From contig JAGTXZ010000005.1 of the NCBI GenBank assembly GCA_018398575.1, positions 2,852,001 through 2,916,000 on the forward strand: 64,000 bases of DNA, written 5' to 3'. Positions within the stretch are counted from its first letter, which is position 1. Each line of letters opens with the position of its first letter. A program made the translations under genes and the position numbers. The notes below the pieces were generated by a model. The model saw only the letters and a program-made list of their open reading frames with translations. It did no database searches and was not told the DNA's origin. The DNA is from Ampelomyces quisqualis. Taxonomy: Eukaryota; Ascomycota; Dothideomycetes; Pleosporales; Phaeosphaeriaceae. Below are positions 27,254-40,664 of this stretch, one piece after another.

Positions 27254-28610
27254 TATATAGTACTATGTAGTACTAAGCAAAATTTTTACTTCTTAAGTTT
27301 TTATATTATAGTGTAAGCAACTTACCTCTTGTATATTATAGTAGTAGTACTCTCTTTAGTCTAGCAAGTAAACTTAGCTAAACCTACTAGTACTTTTACA
27401 GTAGACAGGTTATACTAAAACCTTAGTTCTCTTATAGTAGCACTATACTTTACTGTCTAGTGTACTACTTTATTCTAATATCTATAGCTCTATATAGTGT
27501 AATAATATTTGTTAAACAGTTATTACTCTATTCTAGGTAGCTAGCAATATATATATACCTTCTATAGTCTTAGGTTTATAGTATTACGTTTAATAGTTTA
27601 TATCTATTTCTTTAGTGTAGCAAGTGTAACTACAGGACTCTAGCCTTAGTAAAAACACGTAATAAGGCTGCGTTAGAAGGTTTAAGTTATATGCTAGCGT
27701 CTAGCAGTTTATATAGAATTATAGAAAAGTTTTTTATATGTCTACAGTTCTGTTAGCAAGAGAAACTATCTATTACCTTTTATTTCTTTGTATTATATTG
27801 TTCTATTATAATTCTATATTATCTGTTAGTATATCTAACGCTCTAGACTGTGTGCTATTAGCGTAAATAGTAGTTAATAGATCTTTATAGTGCATGCAGC
27901 TTGCAGCTAGCAAGAAAGTAGATAGTAGCCTACTTCTATTATACATTTTAATATTAGTTTAAGACGTTTGTGTTTTTAACTAGATAATTCTATTCTATAT
28001 TTTATAGATTTATTTATAAAGAGATTAGTTTCTTCTTTTTAACGCTAAGTTTACTGTTACTATAGTAGTATTCTTTTGTTTAAGTATTTTCTCTTAGTCT
28101 TAGTAACTAATGTTGCAAAGTGTATAGTACATAGTATCTTATAAAAAATACTATTATTATCTATTGTCTTGTGTTCTTGTATAATAGCCTTATCTTTTGT
28201 TAACATATCTTGTAGTGTAGTATTTTTGCTTAGTGCTAGTATACTAGAGTGCTTAACTTTCTACACTACTATTCTGCCTAGATATTACTACGCATGTATA
28301 ATTTTTTAACAACCCTGCTCTTTTAGTTACATAGATTATGTGCTACTACTTTAGATTATTAATCTAGTCTTTAGCTTAACATAGTTAGTGCTAGGTAATT
28401 ATTCTTTAATTTTAGTGTTTGCTAAGCTAATGTTGTCTAGTTATTTTAGTTAATGCGCTAGCCAAAATACTAGAGATTGCAGGCCCTATAAGATAATTCG
28501 TGTAATAGCTATTCTTGTTCTAGTTAAGTATAGTATTATTACGCTTTTCTAACTGTAACTACACTATAATATTACTCTTAGTTTTTACGCTTACAGACAG
28601 CCTAGCGTTA
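27254..28610. other. AT-rich RIP-degraded sequence, nothing recognised
   Basis: No open frame, terminal repeat or RNA gene could be supported. Composition is the same as the flanking transposon remains. Confidence 0.6.
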
Positions 28611-28619
28611 TCTTATTTT

Positions 28620-29825
28620 AGGTATATAGTATTCTTATATTTGCATTAGCGCAGTCTTACTACCTAGTTGCGTATATCTTTTTAGCGTCTATCTTATAGC
28701 TCTGCAGCTATTTATTTTATAGTTACCTGTTATAGTACTTCTAGCTTATTAATATATTACCTATTGTTTATAGTAAACTCTTGCTAACCTATATATACCT
28801 GCAATTAATCTATTATGTCTGTTGCTTTGCAGTGTAATAGTCTAGAGAGTAACAGTACCTTATAGTTTTCTTTTATCTTGTTTAGGCTATATATTACAAT
28901 AATATAGTCTAAGAGGTAGGCTAGATCTTTGTAGTTAGGATTGCGCTCTTTAGATAACTTAATAAAGCTCCTAACGTCTATACTATTAATAACGCGCATA
29001 TCTTTAAGCTAGTTAACTAAATTGTTAAGCTTATAGTAAGTCTTCTAGAAGTTGTTTATATATAGCTATAGGTTGTAGTATATATTTAGATATGTTAAGA
29101 TCTACTAGCTACTGCGTATAGTCTTAGCTCTTATCTTATTATACTACGCGCAATATCTCTAGTAAATAGTGTAGATAATATCTATTATTTTAGTAGGATA
29201 TTTACCTATTATACTTTTCTCTACTATAAAGTGTAAGAAATAGGCGTAGACTTTAGCCTTCTATACGCAGGTAATACCTTAGTCTATTAGTTAGTATAGT
29301 GTTATACTACCTATAGGTAGGAATATAACTCTATTATATTAGTAAGTATTGTAACTTCTATTACTATAATAAGCCTGTAGTATATTAACACTATATATAC
29401 TAAACGTTCTGCAGTAATTAGTAGCTTATCTAAAGCTCTACTACTGCGTGTTTATAAGGCAAGAACCTGTTAATTAGTAACAATACTTGTCTGTTTATGC
29501 AGTTATCAAACTACTTTAGCTATTCTAGTATAATGTTAGTGTTTATCTAGGTAGAATTATTATCTTAATAGATATAACTAAGACTACAGCTATTTAGGTT
29601 CTTCTTACTGTCTATACAAGTTATATAGTTTAAGAATCCTATAAACTATAGAAGCACTTAGTCTAAGCTATCTACATTTATACACAGCACACTAGTTATA
29701 TACTTTCTATCTAGTCTAGGTCTAGCTTCTAGATTATCTACTAACATATATTAGGGCAAGTGTTTCTAGTATATACTAGTCTTATCTATGTTGTATAAAT
29801 TCTTAGGCGCGTATCTACTTACTAC
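28620..29825 (-). pseudogene. Pogo/Fot1-like DDE transposase relic
   Basis: With TAG read as Trp/Gln, the minus strand gives a frame resembling the DDE_1 endonuclease family (pogo/Fot1 branch of Tc1/mariner). A block reading YNIDKTSIY at about 29,790 corresponds to the YNxDETG motif holding the first catalytic Asp. A block VLLLINRF near 29,480 corresponds to the LLLDNF-type second Asp motif, here Asn. A block PIGSITLYxLIDxGI near 29,290 corresponds to the LPPNTTxxxQPLDQGI motif. The C-terminal end is still open at 28,805-28,999. Two catalytic positions are altered and stops are frequent, so it is dead. Terminal repeats were not found. Confidence 0.72.
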
Positions 29826-30599
29826 GTCGCAAATCTCTTCTATTATAAGCTTAGTGTTCTTAACTATTATACTACTATATTTGCCTACTATTTTTGCAAA
29901 CTATTTATGTAACTGCATACTGTATTGTTGTTTATATATAGTAAGCTATCTGTTATTAAACTCTAGTATTTTATAGCTATTGTATTTAGGCAGCTGTTAC
30001 TAAAGTTAATATATAGTTTTGCAAATTATATTGTTAGTAACATTAACGCAAGCTGCCTACAACTCTATATACTAGTTATTTAGAGCTGCCTTAAGAGTTT
30101 TCTATTACAGACGCCTATTGTGCGCGTAATTATAGCTAGTGTATTTAGTTTTATTACTATCTAGGTATTCTTGCGTTGTTAAGATAATATTAGTTATATT
30201 GTTTAGTTGCATATAGTAGCAAAAGGCTCTAGTAGCCTATATAGTAAGTTGTTATAGTGTTAAATATAGAAACAATACCTTATGTTTGCAAACCTTAATA
30301 CGTTCTATAATAGTCTAGGCATAACTATATTACTAGTTAAGTATTAGATCTTAACCTATCTATAAACTAGATAATATAGGCTTAAAGTTGTAGTAGCAGA
30401 ACAACAGTAGAAACTAGATGTATTTATAAAGAGTAATCTACTATCTAATATAGTAAAGATAATACACTTGCGTATACTAATACTCTAGTAGCTACTTATA
30501 GCATTTAATATAAAACAAAATCTAAGCTTAGCCTTAAACCTATACTAGTATAATTGTAGCACTAATTAGTTGCTTTAGGTGCTTATTACAATAGATAGC
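29826..30599 (-). other. Possible N-terminal part of the pogo-like element
   Basis: Minus-strand frames remain fairly continuous after TAG correction between about 29,830 and 30,350 and would lie upstream of the DDE core, where pogo-type transposases carry helix-turn-helix domains. I could not identify such a domain and the correct frame is uncertain. Confidence 0.35.
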
Positions 30600-30985
30600 T
30601 TGCATTTAACGCTAATAGTACTTTCTAGTAGACAATAGTTATAGACAGTGTAACGCAACTGTAGCTACTAGCTGTTTAAGAAGCCTACTGTAGTAGTAGG
30701 TTGCGTACAGCACTAGTAGTATTTTCTAGTGTATAACAGTTACTAATAGTGCAGCACAACTATAGCTGCTAGCTGTTTAAGAAGCCTGCTATAGTAGTAG
30801 GTTGCGTACAGCACTAGTAGTATTCTCTAGTAGATAACAGTTACTAATAGTGCAACGCAACTATAGCTACTAGTTGTTAGAAGAGCCTGCTGCAGTAGTA
30901 GGTTACGTGCAGTACTAGTAGTATTCTCTAGTAAATAACAGTTACTAACAGTATAATGTAACTGTAGCTGCTAGTTATTAAAAGA
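30600..30985. repeat. 101-bp tandem repeat, about 3.7 copies
   Basis: The marker TCTAG (before TAGA/TATAACAGTTA) recurs at 30,625, 30,726, 30,827 and 30,928, a constant step of 101 bases. Each unit contains a GTAGTAGGTTGCGT...CAGCACTAGTAG core and a TAGCTGCTAGCTGTT-type stretch. Copies differ mainly by RIP-type changes. No coding sense was found. Confidence 0.85.
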
Positions 30986-31596
30986 GCCTAATTATAGATA
31001 TTAATACGTTTAAGGTGTTTACTGCCTTATATACTATGCATAAGATTTATAAAGTATTACGCGTTACTTCTTATATATATTCTTCTCTGCTAAGCGCCTC
31101 TAAGACAAACAAATATAGGCCTATTATTTTAATTTATACAGGTGTTCTTTAAGGTCTTAGCTGTGCCTACTAGCGTAGTAGGTATCCTTTTTATTAATAG
31201 CTAGCAGCATCTTAGTGTATATAAGTTTAATGCGCGTAACTTCTTTGCGTTAGTAGAAGTTCTTAAAGCTATAATAAAGCTTAGTAACAATAGAAGACTT
31301 AATATTATGTAAGTTATAGTTAGAATATCTTAATATCTAGACGTTAGATTGCTACTTATAGAGTCTAACAGAAATGTATTATATATAGTATAAGAGAGGT
31401 TACAAATACTTAGGTAGGCTTTACTATTAAAGAGCTTAATAAGAGTGCTAAGATAGAGAAGTCTTAACAAATAACTGTAACTTAACGTTGTTCTTAATTT
31501 TTGCCTGTAACAATATATAGACAAAAGCATGTAAATTATAGTTGTATCTCTAATATCTTCTAGTTACCTAATAGTATAAGAATTACGTTCTTAAGT

Positions 31597-31990
31597 TAAG
31601 CTAAGTTGTTTATATACGCACTAGGATGCTATTGTAGCTATTGTTCTAGAGATCCTTGTTGTTTAACACGTTATAAGGTATTTTAGTTAAGTAATAGTGT
31701 TACAGAATATAATAAAGTTGTTGCAACAATAGTACTCTTATATTAGGCTAAGTTGTTAATATGTGCACTAGAATGCTATTGTAGCTATTGTTGTAGAGAT
31801 CCTTGTTATTAAACACGTTATAAAGTATCTTAGTTAAGTAATAGTATTGCAGGATATAACAAAGTTATTGCAACAATAGCGCTCTTATATTAGGCCAAGT
31901 TGTTAATATACGCACTAGGATACTATTGTAGCTGTTATTATAGAGATCTTTGTTATCAAACACGTTATAAGGTATCTTAGTTAAGCTACA
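31597..31990. repeat. 147-bp tandem repeat, about 2.7 copies
   Basis: CTAAGTTGTT starts at 31,601 and 31,748 and CCAAGTTGTT at 31,895, a constant step of 147 bases. Each unit reads on through a GCACTAGGATGCTATTGTAG stretch and an AACACGTTATAAGGTAT stretch. The last copy stops at the TTAGTTAAG sequence near 31,985. It may be a subterminal repeat of a neighbouring transposon; that is inference. Confidence 0.85.
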
Positions 31991-34079
31991 ACATCTAAAC
32001 AGCTACTAAAGAGTCTATTTAGGACATAAATTTGCTTTTATACTAGTAGGCTAAGAAGTAGCGCAGGTATAGTGCTAACAACATAGTAAAGCTTAGTTCT
32101 AGTTTTTTAAACTATATAAATATATAGACGTAATAGGTATAGTTTTAGTTTTGTAAGAATAAAAATATAATAAAGAATTAAGTCTCTTAGACTTAAAAGG
32201 AATATATATATAAAGATAGTAATATTAAATTAAGAGTATAAGTTACGTGTTAAGAAGCAGCTGTATATATAACCTACACGTAGTTTATTTTATATATTAC
32301 AGACGCAGCTCTTAGTCTTATAATAGATAAAAATAACACAATATTCTGTGTATGTTTTAACAAAAGACTGTTACCTTAACCCTAAGACTAGAGACATATA
32401 GGTAAATTTATCTCTAGTTTTAATGTTAGGAAAATATATATATAGTAAGAGGCAAAGGGTAGCTAGCTAGTAAGGCTTTTATATACTCTATTAGCGCAAA
32501 TAGTTTAAGAGTAAGCAGCACGTAGATGCGTTTAATATACAGTAGTTTGTTAATAGTATTTGTTACTATTTAGCCCCTATTGTATTTACATATTATAGTA
32601 AGTTAGAATAGTAGTTTCTAGTAGACAACTATTCTATACTGTACTAGAGAAAGAATATAAATTAGATCTGTAGGCATTTTAAAACTAGATAAGATTAAAT
32701 ATACTAGCTACTTAGAACATTAGTTAACACTGCATATAAATTATACTTATTATTTCCTACTATTAAGTAATTGCCTACGCTTGTTACTAGTCTTACCTAT
32801 AGTATATATAGTACACTATTCTACTTGCTTCTATTTGTACTAAGCCTAGCTACCTTGGTACAGGTTGTATACTAGGCTGCTAGAGCTACTAGTCTATTTT
32901 TTTTATACTTTTAAACCTTATAGGTATCTACTTACAGTTATACTTACCTTTTTGTGCGTTTAGGTTCTACTATATATATTCTAAACGCGTAGTAACTTAC
33001 TTATTCTAGAGTGTTAATATTTTCTAGTATAAGGATTATTGTTAATATTAATCTTTATTAAGCTATATTAGCTAGCCTAACTAACCTAGTTGTTAATAAG
33101 TAAGTACTAGTGCAATTACGTAACAGTTGTTAGTGTAATAAAGAATATAAAAGAAAAGAAAAATATTAGTTGTTGCGCCTATAACTATTAGCATAGATCT
33201 GTACACAGGTTAGGTAACTGTTAGCTACAGTAGACTTTAGTAGACTATAGTAGACAACAGACTATACAGCACAGAATAGATACTACTAGTAACTACTCTA
33301 ACACTACGTAACTAATATTAATACTGTTTTTGCACACTTAGTCTTCTTACACCTAAACTATAGAGTTATGTATAAGTAAATTAGTAATAGATTATATATA
33401 TATACTATATAGCTTTTACACTAAGACGTATACAGGACTTATTAAACATAGTGCCTAATGCTAGAAGCGTTGCTACCTACTAATTAATAATACACTAGTT
33501 ATAACTCTTAACACTACAATATAATAGCATAACTCTAATAGCTATAACGCAATAGATGCTACTATAGACAACGCAGCACCTGTTTTATACAGTAACATAT
33601 TATGTAAACGTAACTCTACTCTAGCTAAACATAAAGCAAGAGAGTAGATAGGCCTAATATTAGCGTCTATATAAGAATAGGACAAGCTGTTTAAGATAGC
33701 AAGTAGATAGCACGCTAGCAAACTAGTTAGTTTAGAATTAGCAGACGCAAAGTAGTAGGCTACACGCAGCTAAATAGCGCACGCGTACTAATACTAATAG
33801 AAATAACATAGTAGAGCCCTTTAGTTTACTTTTTGCACTAGCGTTTACATTGTAGCTGCAAAGAATAAAATGCACATTAGGTAATATTAACAGCCTCTTT
33901 ACTAATATATAGCTATATAAGCTATATTTACAGCTACAGTTCTAATTAGAGCGCTAATAGTAACAGGCTATATTAAATATTTAATCTAGGCTATAAGACA
34001 ATATATAGATATATAAGAAAGTTGCAATTATATCTAGGTTATTAAACCTTTAACCTAACTAATATATATTTATATACTA
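31991..34079. other. AT-rich RIP-degraded sequence
   Basis: No gene or RNA recognised. The right part may hold the N-terminus of the Plavaka transposase that becomes recognisable from about 34,080. Confidence 0.5.
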
Positions 34080-37000
34080 GGACATTATATTATAGATTGC
34101 CTTTATACTTAGTTATTACCTATTTGCTAACAAGATAGTTTACGCACCTAGCTGTTTATTTACAAGCACGCCTAATAATCTTATAAGAGTGTATTATAAA
34201 CTATACTTAGGAGATTAGTAGTAGTTAATACAATAGCGCTTACTAGATAGTGTAACCCTTGTGCTAGTTATACTAGTAGTAGACAAAACATAGTTATCTA
34301 TAATATCTAGCAATATAGTAGTATAGCTAATATATATTACTATTAGGAATCTTAACTATAAGGCATAATAACGCAGAATAACACCTAGGACACTACTAGC
34401 TAGATTTATCCTAACAGCTAAGCTCTTAGACTCTATTCTAAAGAGTAAAGTATATTATTACTGTATAGGCAAACTGTTATTACGTAAGTACTAACTACAG
34501 CGTTAACAATAGAGGGTTACTATAGAGGACAGAAGCTAACTAGCAACTGCAGCACTTAAAGAGGCTACTAAATACAGTATATAACTAAAGTGTGCTAACT
34601 AACAGACGTAATAGTGTTACTTAACTATTTGTGTAATTCTAGCTAACTATAAAGAGCAAGTGCTACTAACAAGTGTAAAGAAAAACAGACACTATACTTA
34701 ATACACAGTACTACTAGATAAACAACGTTAGGAAAATTTAAGATTAATCTGATTAGCCCAATCACCGCGACCCGCGGCGGCCTGACAGCGATACTGTCTA
34801 CCAGACAATTCGCTAAAGTCGCCCTACTTACTTCTGGTCGCTAGCGAGTTGCTGGCGAGTCGCTAGCGACCTGATAGTGTTGCTAGTGTCGCTAGTGTCG
34901 CCAATGTCGCCAATTTTACTCACGTGACTGTATTGCTGTATTTTCATGATTACGTAAGTAACCTAAAAATACAAAATATAGAGCGGAATTCCCTCTTTAA
35001 AATGTACTATTCAGATTTTTTTTAGCTACTCTAGTTATTAAGATATAGCGCGTTAAAGTTATAAACTTTTTTAAAAAAACTTTAAAGTACGTTTAACACA
35101 GTAGATCTCCACGCCCACACTATACTATATTAAAGTAAAATAGTTCTAAAGTAAAATCTACACTTTAGTTACTATTTCTTTAAAAAAAAATATAATATAT
35201 TATCTAGTTAAAGTGCTAGAGCTTTAGCGAAAACAAGCCTTGGCAAAGAACATTAAAAAGTTACAAACTTCACTGCCGTGCATCTCAGCAACTAGAGCAG
35301 CTATAAAAATTCTGAATAGTGCGTTTTAAAGAGGGAATGAAGCTCTATATTTTAGGTTTTTAGAATAATTACGTAATCGCGCGGGTGGGGCAGGTGGGTC
35401 CAGTGGATCAGGTGGATCAATTTGGGCGTTTTTGTCTAATTAGGCGGCTAGAACAAATAGGGGTAGCTAGGCACCGTAGACTACGGTCGAAAACTGTCTG
35501 GTCAACTGTTCTAACAATGTCGCCAATGTCGCGGATGTCGCCAACGTTGTGTTTTCCTGACAAAGAAAACTTGTGTAACAAATATCTATAGTAAATAGAA
35601 GAGTATACACGCCTATAATAGGGTTATTGTTTTAATAAAAGACACAAGAATAATATTTATCTAGTAGAGTGCTTTGGCTAGAATTACTACAACTTTAATA
35701 TATATAAGTTATTAGCTATAGATATATTATATCTACTGCTTAAGGAGTTAGTTATAAAGATATTAGAGTTTACAAAAGATATACTAATAGATATACACTT
35801 TAGACAAAAGAAGAGCTAGAATAGTGCTATAGTTCTAGTAGTAGAAGATAATAGCTGTGCTTAGTTAAATAAAAGGTTCTACTAGGTTAAGCATAATACT
35901 AGACTAAAACAGTTTAATAACAAGAGAGCTTTTACAGAAGTGTTACAGTAGACTAGCGCAGAACAAAAAGTAGTAATTTGCTAATTTATAGTACTAGTGT
36001 CTTCTCTACTAGCAACTAAGGCACTATACGTATTATATTTTATCTAGGCTGCGTGCAATCTGCTAGTACTATTATAATATAAGAGTTATAACAAAAACAC
36101 GTTAGAGTATATATTGTTAGCTATTAAACAAATAGATATTTTAAAAGAAGAGTTTTAACCTTTTAGACAAACGCAAGAAGAAGAAAAGGATTTTAACTAC
36201 TCTAAATAGCACGCGCTAACTTATATTATTAATAATATCTGTATATATAGAGCCCTTAATAGCATATACACTAGAATAAACAGTAAGGCCTACTATATTA
36301 TAATAGTAAAACAATTCTACTTAATAACAAATAAGAGAGATTTTCTTACGCAAATCTACTTTTATAACTCTAGATAGCTTGCGCTTATAGCGTTTAAACA
36401 CAAGATAGTTATAGACTAAAGTTAACAGTGCACTACTACTAACTAGTGTAAGTATACCTTTACTATAAGCGTATTAATAGTAATACTATTTAGACAACTT
36501 AGATAGTCTATACTAGGTATATTACTAAATTCTATTATACTACCTTTTAGTAAGGTTACTGCATATATTACGTTGCTAGACTTTACACATACTGCTATAG
36601 TATTTGTCTAATACTACTATTAGAAGGTAACTAGCTACTTTGTTACCCTATATAACAAAGATAGACAGAACTTTAACTCTTACTAGGTAAATAAGATAAA
36701 TATAAAAATATACTCTTTTATAAGATACTTAAGGCTATTAGGTAAATACTATAACAACTCTAAATATTACAAAGAAGATATAGTGTAATACGCGCCTAAC
36801 TAGTATAGGACTAGAAAATAGCGCAAAGATTACATATAGGTACAAGAGTTTAAATATAAGGACTATACGTAACTCTCTTAGACTGTTATAAACAGTAGAG
36901 CTGTAGCTTAGGTACACCTAATACTTACATTTATTAACAATAAATACTAAGATAAGAATAGAAAGAAATATAAGTATACAAGTGCCTTTTGTAAGGTAAT

Positions 37001-37256
37001 AGCGTTTAACAATAATAGTTAAATTAATTATATAACAGAGATACTAAGCGTGCGCTACTGTACATATAGTATAAAGACTAAGTAACGCACACTATAAGTA
37101 TTTAAGGTATACAATATAAGAACTATTATTTGCTCTATATACCTAGTACTAAAGAATCTACCTACACTTAATAATAAGGTCCTTGTTTTATACTATGTAA
37201 ACAATTACATTAATTAGGACAAATATAATAGACTGTATTCTTTTACATTTAATTAA
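34080..37256 (+). pseudogene. Plavaka (CACTA-like) transposase relic, interrupted by TIR element B
   Basis: Plus-strand relic of the large DDE transposase of Plavaka elements (KDZ/CACTA-related group of fungi). Before the insert: a block with three TAGs where Trp is expected after GD (about 34,212-34,225), then VLVILVVDKTxLS (about 34,260-34,300), the family's DKTQLS motif. After the insert: VECFGxNYYNFNIYKLLAIDIL (about 35,668-35,735), the WDYxNxxxxxxxDxLHQ-type block, then EEFxPFRQTQ and TNKRDFLTQ (about 36,140-36,360), both characteristic. It ends at TAA 37,254-37,256. It is interrupted at 34,727-35,561. Trp codons are nearly all TAG, as RIP of TGG predicts. Identification is by recalled motifs; the N-terminus is not defined. 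Confidence 0.75.
34727..35561 (-). mobile_element. TIR/foldback element, copy B (835 bp), least degraded
   Basis: Inverted relative to copies A and C; ends GTTAGGAAAATTTAAG and GTTTTCCTGAC. It retains GC-rich ends (for example GACCCGCGGCGGCC near 34,770) that are largely RIP-mutated in copy A. Structure: terminal repeats, a run of GTCGCTAGT-like 9-base repeats (about 34,835-34,915), an E-box-like CACGTG, inverted arms at about 34,949-35,085 and 35,245-35,377, then GTCGCCAATGTCGC repeats at the other end. The arms pair imperfectly over about 120 bases. No ORF is convincing. It sits inside the Plavaka transposase frame (..LLDKQ before, ENL.. after). Confidence 0.8.
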
Positions 37257-40200
37257 GACTAGACACGTATAGTGCAGAATTATAAACAGAAGTAAATATA
37301 GCAAGACAGCTAGTATATAGCATTAGACATAGTAAATAGAATTGTATATCTAATAATAGCTCTACTGTTACTTTAATATACCTAATAGAACGCAAACCTA
37401 CTAATATAACAAGCGCTATAATACAGAACTGTAGCGTAAGGCTGCTAACGCAACCTCTTTACTACACACTATATACTACTACAAACGCGTAATACTAGCA
37501 ACTCTTATCTACGTACGCAAGTATTATAGAGATATTACAATAGTTACCTAGAATTGCTAGTTAGTGCAGACAGGAGAATAGCACTACTGCAGTAACACTA
37601 GATATAATTATCAAAAGATAGTATATGCAATATAATGCAACTAATAGTAGAAGAATATAACTTAATATACTCTAACATAGAACAAGAGATAAGAAGGCAG
37701 AAGATACTAAGCTATTCTCTATAGACAACTACAGTAAAAGAATACCTACAGCAAATTACAAGGGCAATTATATTACAACAGAATAGACTACTATAAAATA
37801 CAGCTAATAGTTGCCTTATCTAGATAATTACACACTTTGCTATCTAATGTAACTACAACGCAGCCTAATAGATGCGCTTGTAATAGAATAAAACTAAACT
37901 AAATAACAATTAAGAGTAAGCTTTACTAGATAAAAACCTGTGTAAAAAGATAATAAAAACAGTTAATAAAAAGTTAAGTATAACACAAATTACTCCTAAT
38001 ATAACAACTATATTAGTATTAAATGCAACTAGAAATAAGTATACTCTTATTAGGACAAACTAGCTATTGTATACACACTACAACCTGCTAGTAATAGACA
38101 AGTATATTAATAACCTTAATTACAATTTGTTTATACAGACATTAGAGTATAAATTAAGCTTTAAAAGTAAATACAATAGTATATATTACTACACAAAGAA
38201 AAGAGATAGGTAGGCGCAAATACAGATATTAACAAAGGCACGCTAGTACAGCGTATTACAAGAGACAGTTGCATTAAAGATATACTAGGCGTTATTTACA
38301 ATTAAACTACAAGCATAACTAGCATAGTAGTATACTAGATCTATACTAACAACTTACTAGGTAAATAGTTTTCTGCGTATAGGGCTACTAAATTGCCTAT
38401 ATTGCGCGCACAACTATTTATACTAACAGTAGACAACTATTATATACGCTAATATTTAGTTAAGAATAGAAAAGTACCTTATTGCCTGTATTGCGCGCAC
38501 AACTATTTGTGCTAATAGTAGACAACTATTGTATACGCTAGCACGCAGTTAAGAACAAGAGGCTATCTAATTAAATAGCTTAACTACTACGCTCTAGCAG
38601 AATTTAAGGTAATATTAGACTGTATATGTTACAAAAACCCTACTTATACTTATAAAGTAAAACCTCTATTGCGCTATACATATTGCTTACTTCTGCTACT
38701 CTTACTAATAGTTCTCTAATATTTAAAGAGCAAGCGCTTACTCTATATACTTTGCACTAAGTAGTAAATTTAAGTAATATTAGCAGTATACTATGTCTCT
38801 GTCTAAATAAGCGCTAAAACAAGCTCTAATAGATAATAGTGCAAAGGGTAGCCTTCTAAGAGATATAACCCTAGAACTAACATACTAAAAACTAAGATGC
38901 TGCAGAGACTAAAAACTGTTTAGACTCTAACGCTACTATCTTTAAGCCTTAACTCTAGGGTTAAAACAGACGTATAACTAACTGCTATACTAGCCTAACT
39001 AAAAAGTTATCTAACAAGACAGCCTAGAGATTAAATACTATACACTCTTAGATCTGTAGCCTTACTTACTTGTTAACAAGAGAAATCTAGACGCAGTAGT
39101 AGTATAAGTACAACAAGCTAATACAAACTAAAAACCTATAGGACTAATATATAAAAAACGTTAGTAGTTAAAAGAAAACTACTATTAGACTTAAGGCTAT
39201 TATATTATAGGAAGATGCCTTACTATATATAAACAAGTAGTTCTAACTATTATAGAGTTGCAACTCTTCTTATCTAGTGCAGACCTATTTAGGTTACTAC
39301 TATAAAAGAAAGAAAAACGTTAGGCAAAGGAAAGTATATTACTAAAAAATAAGACTATACTAAAGAAGGCAAGAGTTATTCTAGTAACGCAACTACTTAC
39401 TAATAACAGAAAGACGCTATATAGTATAGTAATAATACTATAGCTTAATACACGCAGGCATATATACGCCTAAATACTGCTAGACGCTTAGATAAAAGTA
39501 TAGAATACTCTACTGTTATTAGTTTAATTGCATATTAGCTTAACACTATGCAAAAAAGCTGCTTGCTATATAAGTACTATTACAGCCTACTAAGAACAGT
39601 AGCTAATAGTAGGCACCTAGATACTAGATATATACAGTAACTTGCAGACTTACGTAATAAGGCAAGAATAACTAAAAATTACTAGTGCCTACATATTAAA
39701 CTACCTAGACAGATAGGTTTTTAAGCCTAGTAAACTGCTTAAAGACTTTGTTTACCTACTATAAGACCTAAAGAACGCAAGTATACCTCTAAAACAGCTA
39801 TACTAGCTAACTAAAGACAGCCTAAATCTACTAGATTTCTAAACTCTAGTCTTGCAGCAGTAATAGCACAGTTATTCTATAATAACAGGAAATAGAGTAT
39901 TACTGCAATAACTAGGAATAAGAGAAGTTTAATAAACTAAGTGCGAATATAGTAGCACTAATAGGCTTAGTTATATTTAACATAATAAGAGAATTTAATA
40001 ATAACAGCACTAGGAAAACTATACCTTTCTATAGACACACTGTAGAAGGTATATTACAAGTTCTACACATAGTATTAGCTAACAGAAAGTAAACTACTTT
40101 AATGCTATTTGCAAAAAATAGAAGAACTTAGAAGATATTTAACAGATTCTTATATAGGATAATATACAACAGGATATTACTATACACATAAACTAACAAG

Positions 40201-40441
40201 AGAATAACAGAGCTAACGTTTTAGTGCTAAAGGATACTTATAACAACAACGTAGATAATATCCTAGCTAACTGCACAGAAGAAGAGTAAGATTGCTATAA
40301 TGTGCTTATAGACAATTATAATAACAAAGAGAAGGAGAAGACAAACTACTTAATAGAAAAGAATAAGAAGAAGGATACTAGAAAGAAAAAAAAAGTCCTA
40401 TATAAAGACACTAACAATATAAGTAAGTCTAAACGTAATAT
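37257..40441 (+). pseudogene. Unidentified RIP-degraded coding relic(s), plus strand
   Basis: Long plus-strand frames become continuous if TAG/TAA are read as Gln/Trp, for example about 37,260-37,800 (a Gln/Arg-rich frame), 39,640-40,120 (NYLDR, KPSKLLKDFVYLL, LVLQQ) and 40,290-40,435 (Lys-rich, NKEKEKTNYLIEKNKKKD). This is coding in character but I recognise no family. It may be a second gene of the Plavaka element or a separate transposon. It is interrupted at 40,441 by Copia-2 and appears to continue at 46,543. Confidence 0.45.
38392..38560. repeat. 89-bp tandem duplication
   Basis: ATTGCCTATATTGCGCGCAC at 38,392 recurs as ATTGCCTGTATTGCGCGCAC at 38,481. Both are followed by the same ACTATTTRTRCTAAYAGTAG stretch and a GACAACTAT...TATACGCTA tail. 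Two copies, diverged by a few RIP-type changes, within the unidentified relic. Confidence 0.8.
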
Positions 40442-40664
40442 TATTAGATTGAATAGGTTTAGTAGATAAATCTGAGTTAAAGTGTAATAACTTGATTTTT
40501 TTTTGTTATTGTCTCCTGCTAGTGCCTGCGCCCTCTGTATTTAGATAGCTGGCATAGCGCTATATTTGGGTAGCAAATCAGCAGTTGCTAGGTCTCGCTT
40601 AAGCTACCTAGTAACTCCTATTTAGCCTATGCAACTAATCCTCTAATACGCAACGTATCTAATA
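40442..40664 (-). repeat. Copia-2 left LTR
   Basis: About 223 bases. It differs from the Copia-1 LTR by a run of T (TTGATTTTTTTTTGTTATTG) near 40,495, shared with its partner LTR at 46,316, and by point changes. In coding orientation this is the 3' LTR. Confidence 0.88.
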